DNA from: Rhizobium gallicum bv. gallicum R602sp
Lineage (GTDB): Bacteria; Pseudomonadota; Alphaproteobacteria; Rhizobiales; Rhizobiaceae
Assembly: GCF_000816845.1 (NCBI RefSeq)
Contig: NZ_CP006880.1
Span: 2,170,001 to 2,234,000 of the forward strand
Direction of reading: 5' to 3'
DNA length: 64,000 nt
In this document: piece after piece, positions 26,700 through 36,262 of the stretch
How the letters are laid out: each line of letters opens with the position of its first letter
Numbering within the stretch: position 1 is the stretch's first letter
Program-made: the position numbers and the translations under genes
Notes under the pieces: model-generated
Told to the model about the DNA's origin: nothing
Database searches by the model: none
The model's input: only the letters and a program-made list of their open reading frames with translations

Positions 26700-27253
26700 A
26701 AAGGACAAATTTGGCTGCGATGATAACCGCGGTGCTGCTGCTTGTAGGCTGTGAGAAAACCGAAACTGCGGCACCTCCAGCCATGCTGCTGACGTCACAA
26801 GCCGTCGACCACTACTGCGGCATGACTGTTCTGGAGCATCCAGGGCCTAAGGGACAGATCATTCTTCAAAGCCGTGACGAGCCCGTGTGGTTCACATCCT
26901 CGCGGGACGCGGTCGCATTCACCAAGCTTCCGGAAGAACCGAAGGACATTGCGGCCATCTACGTCTCCGACATGAGCCGCGCATCAAGCTGGGAGCATCC
27001 TGGCAACGACAACTGGATCGACGCCCGAGGCGCCCACTATGTGATCGATAGCAGCTTGCGCGGTGGCATGGGCGCAGCCGAAACCGTCCCGTTTTCGAGC
27101 CGTGAGGCTGCGGCGGCGTTCGCGGTGAAGAACGGCGGCAAGATCGTCGGCTTCGAAGAGATCCCCGAGAGCTATGTTCTGGGAGCCGACACAAGTGCCG
27201 GAGCCGGACACGGCGACACGAACAATGAGGAAGGGAGCGCGATCAGTGGCTAG
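26696..27253 (+). CDS. nosL: NosL copper-binding lipoprotein
   Basis: 185 residues with a lipoprotein signal; the lipobox LLVGC puts the lipidated Cys at 19. The YCGM motif (C41, M43) with a nearby His forms the Cu(I) site, and the pattern VWFTSSRDAVAFTKLPEE and YVSDMSRASSWEHPG is NosL-typical. It passes Cu(I) toward the NosDFY/NosZ system. The C-terminal tail is rich in Gly, His and acidic residues. Confidence 0.93.
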   Translation: MKRTNLAAMITAVLLLVGCEKTETAAPPAMLLTSQAVDHYCGMTVLEHPGPKGQIILQSRDEPVWFTSSRDAVAFTKLPEEPKDIAAIYVSDMSRASSWEHPGNDNWIDARGAHYVIDSSLRGGMGAAETVPFSSREAAAAFAVKNGGKIVGFEEIPESYVLGADTSAGAGHGDTNNEEGSAISG

Positions 27254-28238
27254 TCTTTTTACCCGCCGGCGCGCCATCGCGATCTTTGCCGCTGCTGCCG
27301 GCCTGCCGCTCCTTCGATCGGCCGATCCTGCCGGCGCAGCAGTCGATGCCGTCGTTTGGAGGGGACAGGCATTGGGGGCACAGGCCACGCTGATCCTCCA
27401 CGACGACAATCGCAGCCACGCCGCAACGTTGATTGCGCAGGTGGTGGCAGAAGTCGAGCGGCTCGAGACGATCTTCAGTCTCTACCGCAGGGATTCTGCG
27501 CTCTGCGAGCTCAACCGCGTTGGCGGACTGGCAGCGCCGCCGGCCGAAATGATCGCACTTCTCGATGCGTGCCAAACCTATTGGCAGACGACCAAAGGTT
27601 TGTTCGATCCGACAATCCAACCTCTTTGGGAACTTTATGCTCATCATTTCTCGGTCCCGGGCGCCGATGCGGATGGGCCTCCGGCCGCGCACTTGAAGGC
27701 GTCGCTGGGGCGCATCGGCTTCGATGCCGTCAGGTTCAACCGCGATCGGATTGCTTTTGCCCGCCCCGGCATGGCGATATCGTTGAACGGCGTTGCCCAG
27801 GGTTTCATAACCGATCGGGTCGTCGATATTCTACGCAATGCCGGCGTCACCAGCAGTCTCGTCAACATGGGCGAGGATCGGGCAGTCGGCGCTCAGGCGG
27901 ACGGCAGTCCGTGGCGCATCGGGCTTGCATCACAGGAAGACAGCATCAGACCAGCTGCTGTGCTAGAGATTACCAATCAAGCCGTGGCGACTTCGAGCGC
28001 AGCCGGTTTTCATTTCGACGTGTCCGGCCGCTTCGGACATATTCTCGATCCGCGCTCTGGAGCCGCCCCGCAGCTCTATCAGCGCGTGAGCGTCGTCGCC
28101 AAAGAAGCGGCCACCGCGGATGCACTGTCGACCGCCATGAGCTTGGCGGCGCCGCAACAGATCCCGGACATGCTTGCCCCTTACAGCGAGGCGAGCGTCG
28201 AATTGGTGACGATGTCGGGCAAACACCTTCGTTTCTGA
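27246..28238 (+). CDS. nosX: NosX, ApbE-type FAD:protein FMN transferase
   Basis: About 330 residues. A Tat-like signal (LFTRRRAIAIFAAAAGLPLL) precedes an ApbE domain: LETIFSLYRRDSALCELNR, GLFDPTIQPLWELY, ISLNGVAQGFITDRVVDIL, SSLVNMGEDRAVG and FGHILDPRSGAAP with the metal-binding Asp/Thr region. ApbE proteins attach FMN covalently to Thr in [S/T]GA(S/T) sites, here plausibly the SGAT of NosR. GTG 27246 overlaps nosL by 8 bases and has AGGAAGGG upstream; ATG 27225 is the alternative start. Confidence 0.92.
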   Translation: MASLFTRRRAIAIFAAAAGLPLLRSADPAGAAVDAVVWRGQALGAQATLILHDDNRSHAATLIAQVVAEVERLETIFSLYRRDSALCELNRVGGLAAPPAEMIALLDACQTYWQTTKGLFDPTIQPLWELYAHHFSVPGADADGPPAAHLKASLGRIGFDAVRFNRDRIAFARPGMAISLNGVAQGFITDRVVDILRNAGVTSSLVNMGEDRAVGAQADGSPWRIGLASQEDSIRPAAVLEITNQAVATSSAAGFHFDVSGRFGHILDPRSGAAPQLYQRVSVVAKEAATADALSTAMSLAAPQQIPDMLAPYSEASVELVTMSGKHLRF

Positions 28239-28297
28239 CCAACAGTCAGCGCGGCGCCTGCAGCCCCACTTTTTTCATGCCACTTGCGTCTTGGGCT

Positions 28298-28311
28298 TTG
28301 ATCCATCTCAA
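28298..28311. promoter_or_regulatory. FNR-like box upstream of second CBS-BON gene
   Basis: TTGATCCATCTCAA has a perfect left half-site and CTCAA on the right. It ends 65 bases before ATG 28377, matching the layout of the first CBS-BON gene at 5829. Confidence 0.6.
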
Positions 28312-28376
28312 AGTCGAGGATCGGCTTTCCCTGTAACCTACTTCCCATGACACCAACAATGGGTGGGAGGACAGCC

Positions 28377-29078
28377 ATGCGCGTCAACTCTATTATGACA
28401 TCGACGGTTATTACGATCCAATCGACGGCGACGGTCGCTGAGGCAGCAAATCTCATGTTGAGCAATCGTATCAGCGGCCTGCCGGTCGTTGATTTGCAGG
28501 GCGCACTCGTTGGTCTCATCAGCGAAAGCGATCTTCTACGGCGCAGCGAGCTTGATACCGAGCGCCAGCGCTCGTGGTGGCTGGCACTGCTGGCCAGCCC
28601 CGGAAAGGTTGCCGAGGAATACGTCCGGGCACATGCTAGGAAAGTCAAGGAAGTCATGTCCACACCGGTTAAGACGGCATCCCCCTACATGACGCTTGGC
28701 GAGGCAGCCGACCTGATGGAAAAGTCGAAGGTAAAACGTTTGCCAGTGGTGGCGAATGGGCAGCTTGTCGGCATCGTTACGCGCTCGGATTTTCTAAAGC
28801 CGCTGCGTGAACCGCCAGTAGAACCGGGTCAACCGCTATCCGACGCAGCCATCGCTGCGGCGATTGCGAAAGAGCTGGCTGCTCAATCATGGGCCAAAAA
28901 TGGCCTTATCCGTGCCAACGTCAAGAATGGTGTCGTGACGCTCAGCGGATCGGTGCTGGACGAGCGCGAGCGCGGCGCTGCGATCGTGGCAGCCGAGAAC
29001 TTCCCGGGTGTCAAGATGGTGCGCGATCAGCTTGCCTGGATTGATCCGAGCTACGGAATTGTCGTCCAGGCACCATAG
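28377..29078 (+). CDS. CBS-pair plus BON domain protein, paralogue
   Basis: 233 residues: CBS1 (MRVNSIMTSTVITIQSTATV...NRISGLPVVDLQGALVGLISESDLLRR), CBS2 (VKEVMSTPVKTASPYMTLGEAADLM...VKRLPVVANGQLVGIVTRSDFLK) and BON (RANVKNGVVTLSGSVLDERERGAAIVAAENFPGVKMV, in pieces). Same architecture as 5829-6488. The ~20-residue linker between the CBS motifs (QRSWWLALLASPGKVAEEY) is longer here. Role unknown. Confidence 0.88.
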   Translation: MRVNSIMTSTVITIQSTATVAEAANLMLSNRISGLPVVDLQGALVGLISESDLLRRSELDTERQRSWWLALLASPGKVAEEYVRAHARKVKEVMSTPVKTASPYMTLGEAADLMEKSKVKRLPVVANGQLVGIVTRSDFLKPLREPPVEPGQPLSDAAIAAAIAKELAAQSWAKNGLIRANVKNGVVTLSGSVLDERERGAAIVAAENFPGVKMVRDQLAWIDPSYGIVVQAP

Positions 29079-29134
29079 GCTGCCGCCTTTAGGCGCCCTG
29101 CCCACGGCTGTACAGTTTGACGGGAGTTAATCTC

Positions 29135-29608
29135 ATGGCACTGTCGCTTCGGAATATGACGCAGGCAGAATGCGTATCATTGATTGAACAGTCACGGTAC
29201 GGTCACCTCGCCTGTTGCAGCAATGATCAGCCCTACATCGTGCCAGTCTACTTCTCCTACGACAAAGGGATCCTTTACAGCTTCTCGATGCCGGGGCAAA
29301 AAGTTGATTGGATGCGGGCGAACAATAAGGTTTGCCTGCAGATTGATCATGTCAGCAACGTCGGCTGGCAAAGTGTCATCGTCATGGGAAAGTATGAGGA
29401 GTTCCCGGATACCGACCTGCTGCACAGCGAGCGTCTGCATGCCTGGTCTCTGCTGCAGAGGCATTCGGATTGGTGGGAAATGGGATCGCTCAAGCCGGAA
29501 CCACAGGCGGCGCGATCCCATTCTCCTCATGTCTTCTATGGTATCTTGATAAGGGAAATGGCGGGACGAGCGGCGCTTTCGAGCGATGGAACCGCAAAAA
29601 CCGTTTGA
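29135..29608 (+). CDS. Pyridoxamine 5'-phosphate oxidase-like flavin-binding protein
   Basis: 157 residues, MALSLRNMTQAECVSLIEQSRYG start. The split-barrel family pattern GHLACCSNDQPYIVPVYFSYDKGILYSFSMPGQKVDWMRAN and NKVCLQIDHVSNVGWQSVIVMGKYEEF is clear, read in segments. Such proteins bind FMN, heme or F420. Members are often induced in rhizobia at low oxygen. Substrate unknown. Confidence 0.82.
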   Translation: MALSLRNMTQAECVSLIEQSRYGHLACCSNDQPYIVPVYFSYDKGILYSFSMPGQKVDWMRANNKVCLQIDHVSNVGWQSVIVMGKYEEFPDTDLLHSERLHAWSLLQRHSDWWEMGSLKPEPQAARSHSPHVFYGILIREMAGRAALSSDGTAKTV

Positions 29609-29621
29609 CGAAAGGAGATTC

Positions 29622-29914
29622 CATGCGGGCTGCTGCTTGCTGTCCTCGGCTTGGGTTTCGTGACAATCGGCATTGCCGCCATCTTCGCGCCGCTGCTGCC
29701 GAGGATACCGTTCCTGATCCTTGCAGCTGCGGTCTTTTCCCGTTCCTCCCCGCGCTTTGAACGCTGGCTGCTTGCCCATCCCCGCCTCGGAAAGCCGCTG
29801 CAGGCCTGGTGCCGCGAAGGGGCGATCCGGCGCCGACATAAGCTTGTCGCCGGTGTCTCGATGGCTTGCAGCTTTGCAATCCTGCTTGTGTTTTTCAGAC
29901 CGCTGGAATTCTGA
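29622..29914 (+). pseudogene. DUF454 (YbaN-like) membrane protein, 5' frame disrupted
   Basis: The sequence LLLAVLGLGFVTIGIAAIFAPLLPRIPFLILAAAVFSRSSPRFERWLLAHPRLGKPLQAW (in pieces) is a typical DUF454 two-helix protein. Its frame has a stop upstream and no ATG or GTG before the conserved start. The ATG at 29622, placed after AGGAG, is in a different frame and would give MRAAACCPRLG. One or two bases lost near 29630 would join the two. A TTG start at 29651 could give a shortened product instead. The lesion may be real or a sequencing error. Confidence 0.55.
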
Positions 29915-30000
29915 TGGCGGCTGCCGCGATTTATGTCGCGTCGAGGCGCGAGCCGCAGCGCTGAAAAACATGCCTACGCGACTTAAACTTAGATGATTGC

Positions 30001-30711
30001 TTAGAATGCTTCCGCGTGAACGTCTTCCAAAGCTCGGCTGAGATCGTCGATTGGAGAGTGGCCCGCCATCTTCTTTCCTTCTAGCTCCTTTGGCATTTTC
30101 CAGCCTGGATCAATTCCCTCCATGTTGGGAAGCTCGTGTGCGATGCCCTTGTGGCAGTCGATGCAGGTTGCCCCGCCAGACAAGAGATAGCGGGTGTGGA
30201 TATCGGCGGCGCGTTGCGTCTGCTTCTGCAGATCCATCGCCGTCGACGAATGGCAGTTCCGGCACTCGAGGCTGTCATTGGCCTTCAGGCGTGCCCATTC
30301 ATGTTGCGCCAGTTCAAGCCGTTTTGCCAGAAACTTTGGCCGTGTGTTGATCGTCCCGAAGATCTTGCCCCAGACCTCCTTGGAGGCTTGCATCTTGCGG
30401 GCAATCTTGTCTGTCCATTGATGCGGCACGTGGCAATCGGGACAGGATGCGCGAACTCCGGAACGGTTGGAGAAATGAATGGTGCGGGTAAGCTCCTGAT
30501 AAACATTGTCGCGCATCTCGTGACAGGAGGCGCAGAATGGTTCAGTGTTAGTAAGTTCCAGCGCCGTGTTGAATGCGCCCCAGAAGATGACCCCGCCAAC
30601 GAAGCCTCCAAGCGTAAGGAAGCCTAGACTGAGGGTTGCGGCAGGCGTGCTCAGTATCCGCCAGGCCCAAAGAACGACTTTTTTGATCCAGGCGATCATC
30701 GCATTACTCAC
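30001..30711 (-). CDS. napC: NapC tetraheme cytochrome
   Basis: 236 residues with one N-terminal membrane anchor ([20 protein letters not shown]) and four CXXCH hemes: CASCH, CPDCH, CRNCH and CIDCH. NapC takes electrons from the quinol pool and hands them to NapB/NapA. It overlaps napB by 8 bases and is the last gene of the nap operon. Confidence 0.96.
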   Translation of the reverse strand: MSNAMIAWIKKVVLWAWRILSTPAATLSLGFLTLGGFVGGVIFWGAFNTALELTNTEPFCASCHEMRDNVYQELTRTIHFSNRSGVRASCPDCHVPHQWTDKIARKMQASKEVWGKIFGTINTRPKFLAKRLELAQHEWARLKANDSLECRNCHSSTAMDLQKQTQRAADIHTRYLLSGGATCIDCHKGIAHELPNMEGIDPGWKMPKELEGKKMAGHSPIDDLSRALEDVHAEAF

Positions 30712-31180
30712 TTCCGGCCGGTTTGAAGCCCATTTCGCTCATGTCCTTGAAGCGATTGGGCACGAGGGGCCCGGTATCGGCCTGTGGCACGTGGCAGGCA
30801 GTACAGAAGTATCGCCTCGGTGAAACGTCCGCGAGCATTTGGCTGTCGCGGGTCATGTAATGCGTTACGCTGATCATCGGCGCGCCGGAATCTTGCGTGA
30901 ACTCGCGCTTGTGGCACGTCAGGCACCGGTTGGCGTTCACCGACAGTTCGTAGCCTTCGATCGAATGCGGGATGACTGGCGGCTGATCCGGGTAAGCGCG
31001 CATCTTGCGCTGGTCATCGACGACCCATTTCGGCAACGGTTCGGCCGCGCCGTTTTCCATCGAGGGCGTCGGCCCCTCGAGTTGAGGCACCATCTGCCGA
31101 ACCACCTGAGCGATCGCTGTCGTCGTGACAAACAGGACAAGGCCTGTCACGACCAGCATCCATTTTGGTCGTCCTCTCAT
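30704..31180 (-). CDS. napB: NapB diheme cytochrome c
   Basis: 158 residues from ATG 31180. A signal peptide ([17 protein letters not shown]) leads to a small periplasmic domain with two heme sites, CLTCHK and CTACHV. Electron donor subunit of periplasmic nitrate reductase. Its start overlaps the napA stop (ATGA); a longer in-frame start at 31210 is less likely. Confidence 0.96.
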   Translation of the reverse strand: MRGRPKWMLVVTGLVLFVTTTAIAQVVRQMVPQLEGPTPSMENGAAEPLPKWVVDDQRKMRAYPDQPPVIPHSIEGYELSVNANRCLTCHKREFTQDSGAPMISVTHYMTRDSQMLADVSPRRYFCTACHVPQADTGPLVPNRFKDMSEMGFKPAGSE

Positions 31181-33684
31181 AAGGCGACGGGAAGAATTTT
31201 GACCGCGCATTTCTTGAAATCCGTCTGTTTGGAGATGGGGTCGGTTGCGTCGAGCGTAACTTTGTTGATGAGCTGGCTGGCATCAAACCAAGGGACGAAG
31301 ATGACGCCCGAGGGCATGCGGTTACGTCCTCGGGTTTCGATGCGCGAGCGGATTTCGCCGCGCCTGGACACGATCCTGACTTCGGCGCCCTGATTGATGC
31401 CGCGCTTGCGGGCATCGTCCGCGTTCATGAAGCAGCGAGCGCCGGGGAATGCCTTATACAGTTCCGGCACCCGCATGGTCATCGAGCCGGAATGCCAATG
31501 CTCGAGCACCCTCCCCGTCACCAGCCAGAAATCATATTCATCGTCGGGAGACTCGGCCGGCGGCTCGTACGGAACAGTGAGGATCACGGCCTTGCCGTCC
31601 GGGCGCCCGTAGAAGCGCACGCCCTCGCCCGGCTTCACATATGGATCGTAACCCTCGCGGTAGCGCCACTTGGTTTCCTGTCCATTGACCACGGGCCAAC
31701 GCAATCCGCGTTCCTGGTGATATCGGTCGTAAGGTGCCAGATCATGGCCGTGTCCACGTCCGAATGAGGCATATTCTTCGAACAATCCTTTCTGGATGTA
31801 GAAGCCGAATTCCCCGGCTTCGTTATTTTCGTAGTTCGGGTCGATCTCGCTTGTTGGGAAATGGTCGACCTGGCCGTTTTTGAACAGGACCTCGAAAAGG
31901 GTCTTGCCGCGATAGTCGGGGTGCTTGTCGAGAATCTCTTTCGGCCAGACCTCGTCGGTCGTGAACCGCTTCGAAAACTCCGTTAGTTGCCAGAGATCGG
32001 ACCGCGCCTCTCCTGGAGCCTGGACGAGTTGGTGCCAGACATGTGTCCTTCGCTCGGCGTTGCCGTACGCTCCTTCCTTTTCCACCCACATTGCAGCGGG
32101 AAGGATGAGATCGGCCGACATCGCCGTGATCGTCGGATAGGCGTCGGAAACGACGATGAAGTTATCGGGGTTGCGGTAACCCTGGTAGGTCTCATTCTTG
32201 GTATTGGGGGCTGCCTGGACATTGTTGTTGACCTGCACCCAGTAAAAATTCAGCTTGCCGTCCTTGAGCATGCGGTCCTGCTGAACGGCATGATAGCCCG
32301 GCTTGTCGGGAAGCAGGCCTTCGGGGAGCTTCCACAGCTCTTCGGCGTGATGCCGATGTTCGGGATTGGTGACAACCATGTCGGCTGGAAGGCGGTGCGC
32401 GAAGGTGCCGACCTCTCGCGCCGTCCCGCAGGCCGACGGCTGGCCGGTCAACGAGAAAGGGCTGTTTCCCGGCTCTGAGATTTTCCCGGTCAGCAGATGC
32501 AGGTTGTAGACCATCTGATTGGCCCAGACCCCGCGGACGTGCTGGTTAAAGCCCATGGTCCAGAGTGACATAACCTTCCGATTCGGATCCGCATAAAGTT
32601 CCGCGAGCTGCTCAAGGAAACCGGGATCGACGCCTGTCAGCTCAGCGGTCTTTTTGAGCGTGTAATCGGAGACGAACGTCTTAAACGCCGCGAAATCAAT
32701 CGGCTCCATCTTGGTTGGATCACCCGCATTGACCGCTTTAAGTTCCAGCGGATCCTCAGGGCGTAGGCCGTAGCCGATGTTCTCCACGCCCTTCATGAAG
32801 GTCGTATGGTCGCGGACGAATTCCTCGTTGACCTTGCCGCTCGTGATGATGTGGTTGGCGATGTAGTTGAGGATGGCGAGATCAGTGCCGGGCGTGAAGA
32901 TGATCGGAATGTCGGCAAGGTCCATGCTCCGATGCGTGAATGTTGACAGAACGGCAACGCGGACATGTGGCTGCCCGAGGCGGCGATCGGCGACGCGCGT
33001 CCAGAGAATCGGATGCATCTCCGCCATGTTCGAGCCCCAGAGCACGAAGGCATCGGCGTTCTCGAAATCGTCATAGCATCCCATCGGCTCGTCCATGCCG
33101 AAGGTGCGCATGAAAGCGTAGGCTGCAGATGCCATACAGTGTCGGGCATTCGGATCGAGGTTGTTGGAACGGAAGCCGGCCCGCATCAGCTTCGTGGCCG
33201 CGTAGCCCTCGAAGATCGTCCACTGGCCCGAGCCGAACATGCCGACCGCCGTCGGTCCTTTCTCCTTCAGCACCCTTTTGCACTGCTCGGCCATCAGGTC
33301 GAACGCATCGTCCCAGCTGACAGGCTCGAATTCTCCATCCTTGCTGTAGGCGCCATTTTTCTTGCGCATGAGCGGCGTTTTGAGACGATCCTCACCGTAC
33401 ATGATCTTCGACAAGAAATAGCCCTTGATGCAGTTCAGGCCACGGTTGACCTCCGCCTGCATGTCGCCGTGCGTGGCAACCACCTGCCCTTCCTTGACGC
33501 CGACCATGACACCACAGCCCGTTCCGCAGAAACGGCAGGGTGCCTTCGACCACTTTATCTCCAGCGCGCTGACGCCCCCCGGCACCGGTTGTGCGGCAGC
33601 AGGAAGCGCTATGCCGGCAGCGGCCGCCGCAATGCCGGCGGCCTGGGCCTTGAGAATGTCACGCCGCGTCAGTTCTCCCGTCAT
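31177..33684 (-). CDS. napA: NapA periplasmic nitrate reductase, catalytic subunit
   Basis: 835 residues. Tat signal ([13 protein letters not shown]), then the [4Fe-4S] ligands C50, C53, C57 and C85 ([21 protein letters not shown]) and the Mo-coordinating C183 in [13 protein letters not shown]. Mo-bis-MGD family folds continue to the end ([22 protein letters not shown] near the C terminus). Reduces nitrate to nitrite in the periplasm. Confidence 0.98.
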   Translation of the reverse strand: MTGELTRRDILKAQAAGIAAAAAGIALPAAAQPVPGGVSALEIKWSKAPCRFCGTGCGVMVGVKEGQVVATHGDMQAEVNRGLNCIKGYFLSKIMYGEDRLKTPLMRKKNGAYSKDGEFEPVSWDDAFDLMAEQCKRVLKEKGPTAVGMFGSGQWTIFEGYAATKLMRAGFRSNNLDPNARHCMASAAYAFMRTFGMDEPMGCYDDFENADAFVLWGSNMAEMHPILWTRVADRRLGQPHVRVAVLSTFTHRSMDLADIPIIFTPGTDLAILNYIANHIITSGKVNEEFVRDHTTFMKGVENIGYGLRPEDPLELKAVNAGDPTKMEPIDFAAFKTFVSDYTLKKTAELTGVDPGFLEQLAELYADPNRKVMSLWTMGFNQHVRGVWANQMVYNLHLLTGKISEPGNSPFSLTGQPSACGTAREVGTFAHRLPADMVVTNPEHRHHAEELWKLPEGLLPDKPGYHAVQQDRMLKDGKLNFYWVQVNNNVQAAPNTKNETYQGYRNPDNFIVVSDAYPTITAMSADLILPAAMWVEKEGAYGNAERRTHVWHQLVQAPGEARSDLWQLTEFSKRFTTDEVWPKEILDKHPDYRGKTLFEVLFKNGQVDHFPTSEIDPNYENNEAGEFGFYIQKGLFEEYASFGRGHGHDLAPYDRYHQERGLRWPVVNGQETKWRYREGYDPYVKPGEGVRFYGRPDGKAVILTVPYEPPAESPDDEYDFWLVTGRVLEHWHSGSMTMRVPELYKAFPGARCFMNADDARKRGINQGAEVRIVSRRGEIRSRIETRGRNRMPSGVIFVPWFDASQLINKVTLDATDPISKQTDFKKCAVKILPVAL

Positions 33685-33946
33685 CGCTTCGCACCTCCTC
33701 CATCTCGACGTGCTCGAAAACCATGTTTGCCGCGATCACCCCGTCCAGAAGCGAGATTCGCGACAGGCATTCGCCAAGCATGCCCGTACTTGTTCCCTCG
33801 ATGACGACGACGATCTTGCCGCCGGCATGAGCATGGATTTCGACGTTTTCCATCCTTGCGAGCGCGGCAAGCACGCCTTCGGTGCGGGCCGGCATCGTGG
33901 CGATCACAGCGCTTGAAATATGATAGGGCAACATCGGCTCAGACAT
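33659..33946 (-). CDS. napD: NapD Tat chaperone for NapA
   Basis: 95 residues: [43 protein letters not shown] and [16 protein letters not shown], in order. NapD binds the NapA signal peptide. It overlaps napF upstream and napA downstream by 8 and 26 bases. Confidence 0.93.
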   Translation of the reverse strand: MSEPMLPYHISSAVIATMPARTEGVLAALARMENVEIHAHAGGKIVVVIEGTSTGMLGECLSRISLLDGVIAANMVFEHVEMEEVRSDDGRTDAA

Positions 33947-34439
33947 CGGCAGCCTCCACGGCGCGTGCCCGAAGAGTGATCGCGCCGACGGGACAGACCT
34001 GCAGGCACGCGCCGCAGCCGCTGCACATCCCTCCGTTCAGCTCCGGAAGAAACGGGCTGCCGATGCGCGGGCGGAAACGGATGGCCTGGTCGGGACAGCT
34101 TTCGCCGCAGGACTGGCAGGCGATATCCTTCCTCGCCAGACAGCCTTCCGTAACGACAGCCACGTGGTTGAGGCGCTTCGGAGCCTCCTCTTGGAAAACC
34201 GGCTCCGGACAAGCGGCCTTGCATTCTCCGCAGAAGGTGCATTCACCGAATGCGAAATCGATGGAAGGCAAATCGTCGACCAGTCGGATGATGCTGGTGG
34301 GACATCGCTCCGCGCACAGCCCGCACCCGGTGCAGCTTTTAAGACCGTCGGCGGATGCGCCGGGCGGACGGATACGAGCTTGCCCGACAGCCGGGCGGCC
34401 CACGAGGAACTGACGACGGGGGAAAGATTCCGCTCGCAT
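33939..34439 (-). CDS. napF: NapF ferredoxin-like protein
   Basis: 166 residues from ATG 34439 (GAGGTTTGTC before it), with four 4Fe-4S-type Cys clusters: CTGCGLCAERCP, CTFCGECKAACP, the CLARKDIACQSCGESCP group and CSGCGACLQVCP. NapF is cytoplasmic and assists NapA maturation. Stop overlaps napD. Confidence 0.93.
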   Translation of the reverse strand: MRAESFPRRQFLVGRPAVGQARIRPPGASADGLKSCTGCGLCAERCPTSIIRLVDDLPSIDFAFGECTFCGECKAACPEPVFQEEAPKRLNHVAVVTEGCLARKDIACQSCGESCPDQAIRFRPRIGSPFLPELNGGMCSGCGACLQVCPVGAITLRARAVEAADV

Positions 34440-34447
34440 GACAAACC

Positions 34448-34639
34448 TCAATGCGCCGGCGGGCCGGGCGGCCCGAAGACGATTTGGAACATCCAGACGA
34501 GGAAGCCGTAGCCGCCAACCACACCGACAGCGACCAGCGGCCAGATGCCGAAAGCCAGGACGAGGAACGTCAGAAACTCGTTACGCCGCCGGGAACGAGC
34601 GCCCGTCGCAAGGGGTCGATTGGGAAAGGAGTCTGACAC
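34448..34639 (-). CDS. napE: NapE small membrane protein
   Basis: 63 residues, a single membrane helix (FLTFLVLAFGIWPLVAVGVVGGYGFLVWM in pieces) and the family ending WMFQIVFGPPGPPAH. First gene of the napEFDABC operon. Role unknown in any organism. Confidence 0.93.
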   Translation of the reverse strand: MSDSFPNRPLATGARSRRRNEFLTFLVLAFGIWPLVAVGVVGGYGFLVWMFQIVFGPPGPPAH

Positions 34640-35234
34640 AACGATACCTCCTCAAGCGTCGGTAGAGAAGACTTGGCCGAAGCGTGCCGCATGGATGCTC
34701 GTGTCGGATCGATGGATGGGCTACCGATCACGCCCGCCCGTCTGTCTGCGCGTTTTCCGTCGTTCGACACTCCCACCTTAGCTAGCGGGCCGCAGTAGCG
34801 AAACAAGGGGCGAATGAAAGGCTGACACAAAGGAGACGACCCGAAATAGGTCGATGCCCATATGGCGTTTGGGACTCGAAGCATCCGTTGGCTGACTGAT
34901 CGGCAGGAGCTTCTCGGAAGTCTATATCTGCATCGCCCGCAGGAGGCTCCACCAGAACATCAATCGAGCGATCAACTGCAGGGCATTTGCTGGGTCTCGG
35001 TTGGCACCTCGATGCCGCGGCAGACCTGAATTCGAGCTTTAAATGACGCATTAAAGGCAGGTAGCGTGAGAGGAAACCGCCGCCCATCCGCCGGCTTGAC
35101 GAGCTTAAGTCGCCTTTTGCTGCCTGCTTGGTGTCCTTCGCCAGTCATTCATAGTTCGGTCTTGGTCGAAGCAATGTCGGGCCAAGCCGCGATAAAGCAG
35201 AGAAGTTTCAAAACCATTCGAACGCGACACGATC
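34640..35234. other. Intergenic region upstream of nap
   Basis: About 595 bases. It must hold the napEFDABC promoter (minus strand) but I find no TTG-N8-CAA site there, unlike most other units of the island. No convincing gene, repeat or RNA is visible; the frames present have no family features. The right end leads to the transporter start. Confidence 0.45.
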
Positions 35235-36155
35235 ATGACAACACAAAAGACGAATATGAGAATGGAACTCGCACTTCTTCTCGCGCTCGCGACGCTTTGG
35301 GGTGCGTCCTACACGTTCATCAAAATCGGCGTGGAAACGATCCCCCCGGTGACACTGATCGCTGCCCGCACCTTGATGGCCGGCGCGATCCTTCTTGGCG
35401 TCATCAGGTTACGCGGATTGGCCTTGCCAAGGGACCCCGCGACATGGCGGCGTTTGCTATTTCAAGCCTGACTCAACAGCGTGATTCCATTCACATTGAT
35501 TGCCTGGGCGGAACGGACCGTGGATGCCGGGCTTGCTGCGATTCTGAATTCGACGACGCCGATCTTCGCGTTCCTTTTGACGGTCCTTATCACGCGCCAT
35601 GAACCAGTGACTGGCCGCAAGCTGTTCGGCGTTGTCACCGGCATTACCGGCACCAGCCTCATCATCGGCCTCGAGGCATTTCACGGGCTCGGCGATGAAC
35701 TGCCGGCGCAGCTTGCCATTGTGGCGGCCACTGTCTGCTACGCTGGAGCCGCAATATTCGGTCGGGGTTTTAAGGGGCTTGACCCAATCATGCCCGCAGC
35801 GGGATCACTCATCTGCGGTGCGGTCATCCTCATTCCCGTCAGCCTTGTCATTGATCAGCCGTGGACACTGATGCCCTCTTCGGTATCGATCCTCGCATTG
35901 CTCGGTCTCGCGGTGTTTTCGACCGCCCTCGCGTTCGTCATCTATTTCCGGCTGGTTCACACACTCGGCTCGGTCGGTACGACTGCCCAGGCCTACCTCC
36001 GGGTTCCGATCGGCGTGGGGATCGGAGTCCTGTTTCTCGGTGAAACCATGACCTCAACCGCGTGGGCGGGGCTCGCTTGCGTCATTGCCGGCGTGGCCGC
36101 GATGACCAATCCCGCTCGCAAGCGCATTCATCGCGCGGTGAGGTTTCACGGTTGA
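35235..36155 (+). pseudogene. EamA/DMT-family transporter with in-frame stop
   Basis: The reading frame encodes a ten-helix DMT exporter (MELALLLALATLWGASYTFIKIG at the start, LRVPIGVGIGVLFLGETM near the end), about 306 codons. A TGA at 35469-35471 interrupts it after LLFQA; the frame then continues as LNSVIPFTLIAWAERTVDAG. No frame shift is needed, so a single base change (e.g. from TGC or TGG) explains it. The second part could start at ATT/ATG-like 35481, but would lack the first two helices. Likely non-functional, or a sequencing error. Confidence 0.75.
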
Positions 36156-36219
36156 GGATTGCACATCGCCAACCGTCGGCTTCGCGATGCTCAAGCCGTT
36201 GTTGCGGCCCCGCAATAGG

Positions 36220-36262
36220 CAAGTTGGCGAGAGTCGTTGCCTCATCCGCTTTGAGGCGTGCG
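36220..36262. repeat. Degenerate copy of a piece of the WYL regulator gene
   Basis: Bases 36220-36262 match, with several mismatches, about 43 bases near 47222-47265, including the shared string GTTGGCGAGAGTC and CATCCGCTTT. The latter lies in the 5' coding part of the WYL-domain regulator (minus strand). Same orientation in both places. Confidence 0.6.

Noticed and set aside
34640..34800. Search for an FNR/NnrR box upstream of napE.
   Set aside because: No TTG-N8-CAA site found; nap control is left open.
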